From NCBI GenBank assembly GCA_013288445.1, contig JABDBX010000018.1, positions 1-32,926 on the forward strand: 32,926 bases of DNA, in the 5' to 3' direction. Positions 16,256 to 23,168 of the stretch are shown here, in pieces. The first letter of the stretch is position 1, and the number at the start of each line of letters is the position of its first letter. A program made the position numbers and the translations under genes. The notes beneath the pieces are model-generated. The model worked only from the letters and a program-made list of their open reading frames with translations, had not been told where the DNA came from and did not search any database. The DNA is from Bacteroidota bacterium. GTDB lineage: Bacteria; Bacteroidota; Bacteroidia; Chitinophagales; Chitinophagaceae.

Positions 16256-17038
16256 TTATTGCAATATAACATATCGTCTCCAGTAATTTTTTCGGGAATA
16301 TTGTTCAAAAACGATTTTACCGGTAGCATAATTGTATGTGAGCGTTGATGTAAAGAAAGAATAGTAGTGGAAATTTTGAAAAGTTACTGTTTTTGCAATA
16401 TTGTCCGTTGACTTATAATGCAGTGTGTCGGCACCAATATTTAGAATGTCATGATCAAAAGTTATTGTAGAATCATTGACTATGCCAAAATTCATGTTGA
16501 CATTCACATTGTACGTGCTATCATTTGGATTGCGGGTAACTAGGGTGTCGTAACCCATGCCGGATAACGCTTTTGTTCCAGCGATATTCATAACGTAGTC
16601 TTTTATAGATGAATTTGGCTGATAAACTGAGGTGGAAACATCTATATATGAACCGCCATAGCTAGCACTTTCCTGCTTTGTATAATGCATTGAATTGTTG
16701 GCAGGGTAATAATAAAGCCATTCTTCATTAATCTGAAACGAATAAGAACCATCGTTGCGATAGAAAATAATTGCACCAGACGGCGTGTCTATTGACCGGA
16801 ACTGCAATGTATCTCCGAGAATGAGTACACTTTTATTATTTAAAACGGCAACGGCAAACTGGGCAAAAGCATCTGACGGAAAGCCGTAATCAGAACTAGC
16901 GGAGGGTCCGAGCCATAGCCATGTCCCATTCATTCCTGCAGACGTATAAGACGTAGTAGTGGGTGCTGTATTTTGATGTTTTTTACAACCGGATAGGCAA
17001 ACTGCACTTAGGACCGAGTATAGTAAAATTTTATGCAT
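16256..17038 (-). CDS. Hypothetical lipoprotein
   Basis: 260 aa. The N-terminus MHKILLYSVLSAVCLSGCKK carries a lipobox (LSGC, Cys18), so signal peptidase II processing and a lipid anchor are expected. The mature part begins with a Ser/Thr-rich linker and GMNGTWLWLGPS, then mostly beta strands, as in the many small lipoproteins of Chitinophagaceae. No catalytic motif. It sits between the intact BLUF gene (68 bp upstream, same strand) and BLUF fragment 2 (30 bp downstream), that is, between direct repeats of the BLUF 3' end. Function unknown. Confidence 0.75.
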   Translation of the reverse strand: MHKILLYSVLSAVCLSGCKKHQNTAPTTTSYTSAGMNGTWLWLGPSASSDYGFPSDAFAQFAVAVLNNKSVLILGDTLQFRSIDTPSGAIIFYRNDGSYSFQINEEWLYYYPANNSMHYTKQESASYGGSYIDVSTSVYQPNSSIKDYVMNIAGTKALSGMGYDTLVTRNPNDSTYNVNVNMNFGIVNDSTITFDHDILNIGADTLHYKSTDNIAKTVTFQNFHYYSFFTSTLTYNYATGKIVFEQYSRKNYWRRYVILQ

Positions 17039-17105
17039 AAAATAATTGCATCAAAAACCATGCTAAATATTTTTTTATATTTTTTAGCGAAGCATGTTTC
17101 GCACC

Positions 17106-17501
17106 TTACTTATCCAGCATTATCTTAAACAAGTGCCTCACAGAAGTATTGTGGTTATTCCCTGCAGTATTCATTTCCTTAAAGTATTTCACTTCATCGG
17201 CATCCGTTGGCGAAACTGATTTGAAGCCCATAGACCAGTTTTTAAAGAAGCGGTTTTCGGTAGGGCCCTCTTTTACGATCGCAAAATCTTTATGGCGCGG
17301 GTCCTTAGCAATAGTTGCGCCTAGCAGCTTTACGTCGGCTTCACTCCCTTCTATCAGTTGTATAAATATCCCGTCAAAGTAGTATAACATGCCGGTGATG
17401 TTCAACCGCTTATTCTTTTCCTGTGCCTGCACCAATAATTCTTTCAGATCAACTTCCTGAAATTTCACAACAGCGTAACTTGTATAGATAAGATAATACA
17501 T
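17106..17501 (-). CDS. BLUF-domain blue-light sensor
   Basis: 131 aa, a stand-alone BLUF domain with a short C-terminal helix. The flavin-site residues are present: Y6 (LIYTSYAV), N34 (LNITGML), Q48 (FIQLIEG), with W89 and M91 (NWSMGF). KDPRHKDFAI (~67-76) is the conserved D-x-RH segment. It binds FAD and changes shape in blue light; output is through partner proteins, since there is no EAL, GGDEF or DNA-binding domain here. The start is fixed by the strong match of MYYLIYTSYA to the family. Its 3' end is duplicated twice to the left. Confidence 0.92.
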   Translation of the reverse strand: MYYLIYTSYAVVKFQEVDLKELLVQAQEKNKRLNITGMLYYFDGIFIQLIEGSEADVKLLGATIAKDPRHKDFAIVKEGPTENRFFKNWSMGFKSVSPTDADEVKYFKEMNTAGNNHNTSVRHLFKIMLDK

Positions 17502-17505
17502 AACA

Positions 17506-17513
17506 CAAAAGTA
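17506..17513 (-). promoter_or_regulatory. -7 box of the BLUF gene, next to its start codon
   Basis: Minus-strand TACTTTTG is an exact TAnnTTTG and ends 4 bp before the ATG at 17501. The transcription start should fall at or within a few bases of the ATG, implying a leaderless or nearly leaderless mRNA. Confidence 0.55.
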
Positions 17514-17653
17514 ACTAACTATTTCGTATTAACATGGCGTTGTGAAAATTAAAAATAGTGAAAACTAACCATTTTAACTCGGGGCGCTACTATCTTGGAC
17601 CCCGATAAAGAACACCGGATTATTTATAGATTAGCAGTTCGTAAACCAAAAGC

Positions 17654-18589
17654 ATGAAACATTTGTTTGTCATTTTATTATTTGTTTTTTCAGTCAGCGT
17701 TGCGTTTCCGCAATCTGTAAAAAAGATTGTTGTGGATAAAAATGACAATACCAGCGGTTACTACCTGGCTATGGAGCCAGATATTCATCCCGGCGATTCC
17801 ATCAAAGGTGTGTTGGTTTTGCTATCCGGGTTCAGCCAGCAGGCGGAAAGCATTTTCCCCGAAACAAAATTGCCCAATGTAGCCTACGCCAATAATATAC
17901 TTACTATTTGCTTTGCTGCCGGCTTCAAACTATATGCCGACCCTGAAGTACAGGCCCAAATGACTGCTGTGCTGAATGATGTAATTACCCGCTACAAAGT
18001 GCGGCCCGACAAATTTGTATTGGGTGGTTATTCGGCAGGCGGTACTATTGTGTTAAGATACGCAGAGCTTTGCAACCAGTACCCAGCCAAATTTCCCATC
18101 AAGCCAAGGGCTGTTTTCATGATAGACTCGCCGATAGATGTTTTCACTTTGTGGGACAACGAGCAGGAAGCCATAACACAAAATTTTTCTGCTGCCGCCG
18201 TGGAAGAAGCAAAAGAAGCCATCCATAGGATGCAAAGCCAGTACGGCATCCCATCCGCCAATATTGAAAAGTATAACCTTATCAGTCCTTTCTGCATGAA
18301 CAAGGCATACGGTGAAAATGAAAAATACCTGGCCCATACCGCTGTGAGGACCTACCATGATGTGGACATTGCCTGGCGCATAGTGAACCGCAGGCAAACA
18401 GTAAGGAACGCCAACTTCCTTGTTACCGCAGAACTCATCAACCGGCTGATGATACTCGGGAACGACAGAGCCGAGTTTATACAAAGTGACAGAAAAGGCT
18501 ACCGCAGCAACGGCATGCGGCATCCGCATTCATGGTCCGTGGTCGATGAGGTGGGATGCGTGCAATGGATGAAAGGCTTGCTGGAATAG
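17654..18589 (+). CDS. Secreted alpha/beta hydrolase
   Basis: 311 aa with a signal peptide (MKHLFVILLFVFSVSVAFPQ). The nucleophile elbow GGYSAGG places Ser127 after strand VRPDKFVLGG. Asp158 or Asp162 (FMIDSPID) and His290 or His292 near the C-terminus (MRHPHSW) complete a plausible triad. VLVLLSGFS (~53-61) fits the strand leading to the oxyanion loop. The fold is that of a periplasmic or secreted esterase or peptidase; the substrate cannot be read. It stands alone, divergent from the BLUF gene, and is followed by a hairpin with a T-run. Confidence 0.85.
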   Translation: MKHLFVILLFVFSVSVAFPQSVKKIVVDKNDNTSGYYLAMEPDIHPGDSIKGVLVLLSGFSQQAESIFPETKLPNVAYANNILTICFAAGFKLYADPEVQAQMTAVLNDVITRYKVRPDKFVLGGYSAGGTIVLRYAELCNQYPAKFPIKPRAVFMIDSPIDVFTLWDNEQEAITQNFSAAAVEEAKEAIHRMQSQYGIPSANIEKYNLISPFCMNKAYGENEKYLAHTAVRTYHDVDIAWRIVNRRQTVRNANFLVTAELINRLMILGNDRAEFIQSDRKGYRSNGMRHPHSWSVVDEVGCVQWMKGLLE

Positions 18590-18708
18590 GTTTTGCGATA
18601 ATACGTACTCACTGTGCCATAAGAATGTGAATATCTCAATGCGCTTCCCTCCTTTTCTGGCATTTTTTTTGCGTCACATAGCAATGCACCAAATCAGAGC
18701 AAATAGAT

Positions 18709-18774
18709 GACCCGACTCGCGCCTACGTAACTTCCCCCTTTAGGGTCGGGTTTTTCTCGCGCCTACGTAGCTTC
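18709..18774 (+). terminator. Terminator-like hairpin inside a 40-bp direct repeat
   Basis: ACCCGAC (18710-18716) pairs with GTCGGGT (18746-18751 and neighbours), followed by a T-run. CTCGCGCCTACGTA(A/G)CTTC occurs at 18716-18734 and 18756-18774, exactly 40 bp apart. The loop contains TCCCCCTTTAGGG, also found at 28522-28535 and 28786-28799. Confidence 0.5.
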
Positions 18775-18792
18775 ACCCGCTCCCCTTGGAGA

Positions 18793-19028
18793 CTACCGTG
18801 TACCCACAAGAATTTATTGATAATATGGGCTTGCCCCATCGGGGCTTACTCTTTGTAGCATAGATGCCATAAAATACGTGTATGCCCCATGGGGGCTAAC
18901 ATCACACGCGAATTGGTAGGCCCTAAGGGGCACATATGGCTTTTAGGATGCTTATTGCTACAAAAAGGTAGCCCCATGGGGCACATCATGGTATGAAATA
19001 TCATAAAAAAGATGTCGGTACACGGTAG
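18793..19028. repeat. 236-bp symmetric inverted-repeat element
   Basis: Terminal arms CTACCGTGTACC (18793-18804) and GGTACACGGTAG (19017-19028) are perfect. Inside, the order is mirrored: palindrome GCCCCATCGGGGC (18833-18845), TTTGTAGCA (~18852), palindrome GCCCCATGGGGGC (18884-18896), centre, palindrome GGCCCTAAGGGGC (18919-18931), TGCTACAAA (~18956), palindrome GCCCCATGGGGC (18971-18982). No reading frame of note lies inside. It fits a MITE-like or REP-type non-autonomous element. Apart from this and nearby hairpins, 18590-19241 shows no gene. Confidence 0.7.
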
Positions 19029-19092
19029 CCTTGGAGAGGGATGGGGTGAGGTTAAAATAGGGTCACCAATGGGGTCACCCAAAAACACGTAG

Positions 19093-19117
19093 TAGCCTGA
19101 AATGCTTTACCAGGCTA
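19093..19117. repeat. Small hairpin
   Basis: TAGCCTG (19093-19099) and CAGGCTA (19111-19117) form a 7-bp stem with an 11-nt loop. No T-run follows. Two GGGTCACC direct repeats lie just upstream at about 19060-19080. Confidence 0.4.
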
Positions 19118-19241
19118 TCATACAATGAAAAATGAAATTAATAGTTATCCACATTATTTTTTTCGTTGGGGTCGCCAACCCACCTGCACAACAACGGAGC
19201 GAATTTTTTTTCGTTATTTTTACAAGCAAACCATTAAAGCA

Positions 19242-19655
19242 ATGGGCACGATATTCGCAGAAATTGAATTGATAAACAATGAAGATATTACGCTTGCACG
19301 CAGGCATTTTATAGGAGAAGAAGTAAAGCGCATGCCCGTAAGAATCAGGGTTGACGCCGGGTCTGACATGCTTTGCATTAACGAACGTATACAGGAGCAG
19401 TTACAGTTCCCGATCGTTGAAAAGAGAAAAGCACAACTTGCCAACGGGCATATTGTGGAGTACGACGTTGTCTCTAATGTAGAGCTTCGGTTTAAGAACC
19501 GGAGGAGTCTTTGTAGCGCAATGATACTTCCGGGTGATGCAGAACCCTTGCTGGGCTGCATCCCTTTAGAGGATATGGATGTACTTATACATCCGCTGAG
19601 GGAGGAATTGATAGTAAACCCCGACCATCCTTATTATGCACAAATGAAAATATAA
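19242..19655 (+). CDS. Retropepsin-like (clan AA) aspartic protease family protein
   Basis: 137 aa from the ATG at 19242; the open frame extends upstream but without typical coding content. The core RIRVDAGSDMLCINE (D38-A39-G40-S41) matches the position of the catalytic D-[T/S]-G-[A/S/T] motif, and PLLGCIPLEDMDVLI (~106-120) matches the conserved hydrophobic-hydrophobic-Gly block after it. Size and order fit the single-domain bacterial clan AA family, which dimerises so that each subunit gives one Asp. Having Ala in place of Thr/Ser at the second position is unusual. No signal peptide. It is convergent with holA, 8 bp apart. Activity is unproven. Confidence 0.7.
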   Translation: MGTIFAEIELINNEDITLARRHFIGEEVKRMPVRIRVDAGSDMLCINERIQEQLQFPIVEKRKAQLANGHIVEYDVVSNVELRFKNRRSLCSAMILPGDAEPLLGCIPLEDMDVLIHPLREELIVNPDHPYYAQMKI

Positions 19656-19663
19656 CTGAGCGG

Positions 19664-20665
19664 TTACTCAATCATCTGCCCCACCATTTCTTTAAGCAGC
19701 TCTTTATCGTTGGTGCTGTTCTTTATGCCCACAGCCATGGTGCTGTACTTGCCCAGCAGTAGCAGGCAGCGCTCCACCCGGTGCAGGGGCCATTGCTGGG
19801 CCGTAGCCATAACGTTTTTTATGTGGTAGGGCGACATACCGAGGGCCGCCGCAGCCTCTTTATCGGTTTTGCCCCTTACGAAATTGGCTAAATACAGGCG
19901 GTTAAAATGGGTATAAAAACTGCCTATAAGCAAGGGCATTGGTGCGGCCTTGCTGTTGGCCAGGAAGTAGGCCAGCATACGGTATAGCTTGTCCTTGTCG
20001 CCACCGGTAACGGCTTCGGGGAACTCAAATACATTGTACTCCTTGCTTATGCCTATGAATTTCTGTATAAGCTGTATGGTAAGCTCCTTTTCATCGGGTA
20101 TGTTGATGCGAACTTTTTCTATTTCGTTCACTATCTTTTGCAGGTCGTTGCCCAGGTAAGTAGCCAGCACCTGCGCTTCCCGCTCACCTATGCGGAAACC
20201 GAGGTCATTGCCGTGCGACTGTATCCACTGCGGTATCTGCTCATCCCGTATCTTATCAGAGGTAAAGCAATAGCCCTTTTCCTTAATGGTCTTTACTATT
20301 TTGGTGCGGCTGTCCGCTTTTTTAAACCGGTGCTCTATAAGAAAGATAGTGGTAGGGGAGGGCTTCTCCACATATCCGGCAAGCTCCGCGAAGCCTTTTA
20401 ATGAGGCCGCATCCTTCAGTATCACCACCTGCTTTTCGGCAAACATAGGGAAGCGCCTGCAGGCATTGACCACATCGGCCCACTCCGAGTCCTTACCATA
20501 AAGTACCATCAGGTTAAAGTCGCGCTCGGCCGGTGTAAGGATATTGTTCTCGAAGTACGAGGTGATCATATCCAGGTAATAGGGTTCCTCGCCATCTATA
20601 AGATAGACGGGAGCAAATTGCCGCATTTGCAGCGACTGGAAAAGTTTCTTTAGGTCTGCGTTCAT
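19664..20665 (-). CDS. holA: DNA polymerase III subunit delta
   Basis: 333 aa, the normal length for delta. The N-terminal part has PVYLIDGEEPYYLDMITSYF (the clamp-loader P-loop-like region without Walker A) and the conserved MFAEKQVVILKDA segment, then TTIFLIEHRFKKADSRTKIVK. The middle holds DLGFRIGEREAQVLATYLGNDLQKIVNEIEK and the C-terminus the helical collar typical of the family. It opens the sliding clamp during loading as part of the cytoplasmic clamp loader. Likely single-gene transcript; essential. The promoter region at 20666-20760 contains a hairpin but no clear -7 box. Confidence 0.95.
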   Translation of the reverse strand: MNADLKKLFQSLQMRQFAPVYLIDGEEPYYLDMITSYFENNILTPAERDFNLMVLYGKDSEWADVVNACRRFPMFAEKQVVILKDAASLKGFAELAGYVEKPSPTTIFLIEHRFKKADSRTKIVKTIKEKGYCFTSDKIRDEQIPQWIQSHGNDLGFRIGEREAQVLATYLGNDLQKIVNEIEKVRINIPDEKELTIQLIQKFIGISKEYNVFEFPEAVTGGDKDKLYRMLAYFLANSKAAPMPLLIGSFYTHFNRLYLANFVRGKTDKEAAAALGMSPYHIKNVMATAQQWPLHRVERCLLLLGKYSTMAVGIKNSTNDKELLKEMVGQMIE

Positions 20666-20702
20666 TGTGGAATTGTGAGCGCAATTTATGGTATTTAACG
20701 GG

Positions 20703-20787
20703 ACGTGAAAAATGGAAAGGAAATTTCACGTAAATGTTCCAGAGAAAAGGGGCAACTCCGAAAGGGCGTGAACTAACGGCGATGGGC
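20703..20787. repeat. Hairpin plus interspersed repeat, copy 2
   Basis: ACGTGAAA (20703-20710) pairs with TTTCACGT (20724-20731). It is followed at 20760-20787 by the repeat also seen at 13084-13111 (25 of 28 bases the same). The second hairpin of that repeat is cut short here after GATGGGC. It lies upstream of holA on the other side from the accessory block, so it may mark that border. Confidence 0.6.
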
Positions 20788-20837
20788 CTCATTTCTCAAA
20801 TACGACCGCGAGGTGTGTGGAATCCTCTATTACCTCT

Positions 20838-20879
20838 GAATTCCATTTTTTGGATAATTTATCCATATAATGGAAATTC
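20838..20879. promoter_or_regulatory. Nested 42-bp dyad upstream of the XRE gene
   Basis: Inner TGGATAA-T-TTATCCA (20851-20865) is a perfect 7-bp dyad. Outer arms TTCCATT (20841-20847) and AATGGAA (20869-20875) are also symmetric about it. Two stacked dyads before an XRE-family regulator suggest an operator used for autoregulation, but this is inference. Confidence 0.45.
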
Positions 20880-21010
20880 GGTGTGCCGGTAATTTTACAA
20901 TCGATTGATTATCATTAATTTAAAATTCTGGCACGCTGTTGGTATTGTACTATGCAAACAAACAAACAATTTAACTCAAACTAATCTCAAACAAACAAAA
21001 ACAAACTCAA

Positions 21011-21079
21011 ATGAAAAACATTGCAAAAGTACTCGTAGCAGCATCAATGCTGCTTTGCCTTTTTTCGATGTTGAGTTAA
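21011..21079 (+). CDS. 22-residue signal-peptide-like small ORF
   Basis: ATG to TAA, encoding MKNIAKVLVAASMLLCLFSM plus two residues: a Lys start and a hydrophobic core like a signal peptide. It follows a long A/C-rich leader with repeated CAAAC. It overlaps the XRE frame in another phase. Either a leader peptide or the leftover 5' end of an exported-protein gene cut by the XRE insertion; I prefer the second. Confidence 0.35.
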   Translation: MKNIAKVLVAASMLLCLFSMLS

Positions 21080-21489
21080 TTGCCCCAAGACCCGTACACG
21101 GTATTTCTAACCCCGCCACTATCGGCGAACACATCTACAACAAGCAGCTTGCCTTACGAATATCCCAAGTCGAAATGGCAAGGCGCATAGGCGTTGCGCC
21201 GGAGCGCCTAACCGATTGGTGCTTTCGCGGAAAACAGCCACATGTTACCTATGGGCCGAGGATAATCGAAGCGTTGGGGTATAACCCGTTTCCGATTGAT
21301 ACAGGCACACTTTATGGACGCATTGCTAAGTACAGGATCGAGCATGGACTTACCGCAGAGGCATTTGCGAAACGAGCGGGTGTAAACAGAAATTGCCTGT
21401 GTCTTTTAGCGAAAGGCGATGCGGGGATCACGACACAACAGCGACAGAAAATAGAGAAATTACTAAACCAAAAAGAGCTTTCGACATGA
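21055..21489 (+). CDS. XRE-family regulator with two HTH units
   Basis: The DNA-binding core starts at PATIGEHIYNKQLALRISQ, then QVEMARRIGVAPERLTDWCFRGKQP (first HTH), IIEALGYNPFP, and a second unit LYGRIAKYRIEHGLTAEAFAKRAGVNRNCLCLLAKGDAG. This two-unit layout with a LGYxPFP linker is common in XRE-type proteins of accessory regions. There is no ATG in frame before the core; the candidates are TTG 21055, ATT 21079 or a distant TTG at 20905, so the start is uncertain and the gene may be fused or damaged at its 5' end. Followed by an HExxH gene, an arrangement that recalls XRE/ImmA pairs. Confidence 0.75.
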   Translation: MPFFDVELIAPRPVHGISNPATIGEHIYNKQLALRISQVEMARRIGVAPERLTDWCFRGKQPHVTYGPRIIEALGYNPFPIDTGTLYGRIAKYRIEHGLTAEAFAKRAGVNRNCLCLLAKGDAGITTQQRQKIEKLLNQKELST

Positions 21490-21499
21490 AAGCTCTTTT
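21471..21499 (+). terminator. Terminator overlapping the end of the XRE gene
   Basis: AAAAGAGCTTTC (21471-21482), loop GACAT, GAAAGCTCTTTT (21488-21499): a perfect 12-bp stem ending in T's. The stop codon TGA lies at 21487-21489, inside it. It would separate or attenuate transcription of the downstream HExxH gene. Confidence 0.75.
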
Positions 21500-21542
21500 A
21501 ATTTAAATAAAAAGAAAGCGGACGGTATGGTAGACTATATAG

Positions 21543-22367
21543 GTGGAAAAATGGAATAATCCTTTCATAGACAAACTTATCGGTCTCCCAACTGAAAAAG
21601 AACACTTGACCCCTGCGTGGGACGAACACATCCTCGAAACGATCTACCAGGAGGGCGGAAGAAAGATAACAGAATTTGAGATCGAAAAGAGCGAGCGCGA
21701 TCGTGAAATAATTGATTTTGCGCAATCTGCTGCCGACCGCATGTTGGCTGCCTACGGGCGACAAAAAACGGCTCCTGTTCCATTGGAAAATATCCATCTT
21801 TTGCGTGATGGCGGAACAAGGGCGTATCTGTCTAAAATAAAAGCAGTGAGCGGAGCTGCTGCACCAATCCAGCAAAGCCTCATGGTGGACAGGGTTGAAT
21901 CTGATATGCAGCTATCCCTGATCACCTTTCACGAACTACTCCATCTCAAATCCTATATTGCGCTGCAAGTCATGCCAGCCAACGAAAGCAATCAAGCTGC
22001 CGTTCGCCCATACCGATATGGGTTGACCGTCTATGCGAGAGACGGGAAAACCAGATGCCTTAATAGTTTAGAGGAAGCTGTTATCGGCTATTTAACCCAA
22101 GAATTTTATACCAATATCCAGAAGGAACCCCGTTTTGAAAATGAGATCAAGCGGATAGCGGAAGGCAATCTACACATTGAGATTTCCAGAAACGAAGAAT
22201 ACGAAAATCTATCTCGGATGATAGAAACCATTGTGAAAACACATCCAGAACTTACATCAAAGGAGCTTTTGGAAATGTTTATCAAGGCACAGGTAACGGG
22301 CAATATTATGGCTGTTACCCGGCTTATTGAAGAAACTTTTGGCAAAGGTTCGACACGGGGTTATTAA
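21543..22367 (+). CDS. Putative zinc metallopeptidase (HExxH)
   Basis: 274 aa from a GTG at 21543; an ATG at 21527 is in another frame and stops after ten codons, so the true start is uncertain. The zinc motif is TFHELLHLKSY (H130, E131, H134). A downstream LNSLEEAVIGYLTQEF (~174-188) offers E176/E177 as a third ligand, as in gluzincins. Flanking N- and C-terminal parts are helical and charged. No signal peptide or membrane segment. It lies 54 bp after the XRE regulator, with a terminator between. XRE plus HExxH recalls ImmA/IrrE anti-repressor modules, but the sequence around the motif does not look like ImmA, so this stays a hypothesis. Confidence 0.7.
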   Translation: MEKWNNPFIDKLIGLPTEKEHLTPAWDEHILETIYQEGGRKITEFEIEKSERDREIIDFAQSAADRMLAAYGRQKTAPVPLENIHLLRDGGTRAYLSKIKAVSGAAAPIQQSLMVDRVESDMQLSLITFHELLHLKSYIALQVMPANESNQAAVRPYRYGLTVYARDGKTRCLNSLEEAVIGYLTQEFYTNIQKEPRFENEIKRIAEGNLHIEISRNEEYENLSRMIETIVKTHPELTSKELLEMFIKAQVTGNIMAVTRLIEETFGKGSTRGY

Positions 22368-22375
22368 ACGAAACC

Positions 22376-22627
22376 TTAATCGTCAGTATCTTCATCGTCA
22401 CTATTGTCGCTTTCGGGTGTGCTGTCGCGCTCTGTTCTCCACGCCTCATCATAATTATCGTTGTCCTTTGCTTGTTCCTTGTCTAACGTGATGCCACCCA
22501 ACGGTGTGTCATTCGGTGGGTCATATGAATCGTTGTGTTCATCTTCTCTTGCTTGTCTTACAGTAGCGCGATCCGCAGTTTTCTCACTTTGAGATTTTTC
22601 TTCGCTGTTTTTTTCTTCAGTTGCCAT
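22376..22627 (-). CDS. Small acidic low-complexity protein
   Basis: 83 aa, starting MATEEKNSEEKSQSEK and ending NSDDEDTDD. It is very rich in Asp, Glu, Ser and Asn with almost no hydrophobic residues, so likely disordered. GGITLDKEQAKD in the middle is its only ordered-looking stretch. Convergent with the HExxH gene, 8 bp away. Such proteins are frequent in Bacteroidota accessory regions; function unknown. The frame could be chance, but it has a good ATG and fills the gap. Confidence 0.55.
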   Translation of the reverse strand: MATEEKNSEEKSQSEKTADRATVRQAREDEHNDSYDPPNDTPLGGITLDKEQAKDNDNYDEAWRTERDSTPESDNSDDEDTDD

Positions 22628-22816
22628 AATTTTCGTTTAAAGTACATGTATAAAATACGTGCCATCATTTGGATAGTTTTTGCTTTTGTCTTTACAAATT
22701 TGGATAACTTTTCTTGGGTAAAGACAGTCCATTACAAAAAGAAAAAAAATTAAAAGATAGATATTAATTTGGTTTATAGAAATTTCTTATTAATTTCATG
22801 GCTAAAACAAACTAAT

Positions 22817-23110
22817 ATGAAAAGCAAATTTTTGAATGTATGCTTAGGTGCAAGTATGGTTCTACTTGCGGCTGGTTTTTTTATGCGGTCAATAAGTCCA
22901 GCTAAGGCCGCACCTTTACCTGACACAGGTAAATATAAAGTTGAAAATGTATCCCATAGTGCGAATCCAAAGATAATTGCACAAGAATTAAATACGTTCT
23001 ATGATAACCATAAAAATATAGTGGTTTTTTCAGTTAACATTACTTCGGCATGGGTTCCTAATAATAAACAAATTGAATATTCATCATTTGTTACTTATAA
23101 GGATAAATGA
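22817..23110 (+). CDS. Small exported hypothetical protein
   Basis: 97 aa from the ATG at 22817; the frame upstream is not coding-like. The N-terminus MKSKFLNVCLGASMVLLAAG followed by SPAKAA is a good signal peptide. The mature ~65 residues contain KIIAQELNTFYDNHKNIVVFSV and end FVTYKDK, with alternating strand patterns. No domain recognised. A strong terminator follows at 23134, so it is probably a single-gene transcript. 22628-22816 upstream is AT-rich with no other gene. Confidence 0.7.
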   Translation: MKSKFLNVCLGASMVLLAAGFFMRSISPAKAAPLPDTGKYKVENVSHSANPKIIAQELNTFYDNHKNIVVFSVNITSAWVPNNKQIEYSSFVTYKDK

Positions 23111-23133
23111 CGTTTTTGTTTGTTCATACTTAG

Positions 23134-23167
23134 AAACGGGTGCTAAATACACCCGTTTTTCTTTTTT
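23134..23167 (+). terminator. Rho-independent terminator
   Basis: AAACGGGTG (23134-23142), loop CTAAATA, CACCCGTTT (23150-23158), then a T-rich tail. It lies 23 bp after the stop of the small exported gene. Confidence 0.85.
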
Positions 23168-23168
23168 T

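Noticed and set aside
16070-16348. 92-codon plus-strand frame
   Set aside because: It is antisense to BLUF fragment 2 and the end of the lipoprotein gene; the frame is a shadow.
17087-17102. GCGAA/TTCGC hairpin after the BLUF gene as a terminator
   Set aside because: On the minus strand it is followed by A-rich, not T-rich, sequence, and the stem is only 5 bp.
19125-19241. Upstream extension of the retropepsin-like gene from the ATG at 19125
   Set aside because: The extra 39 residues are Phe/Arg/Thr-rich and unlike the family; the ATG at 19242 begins the homologous part.
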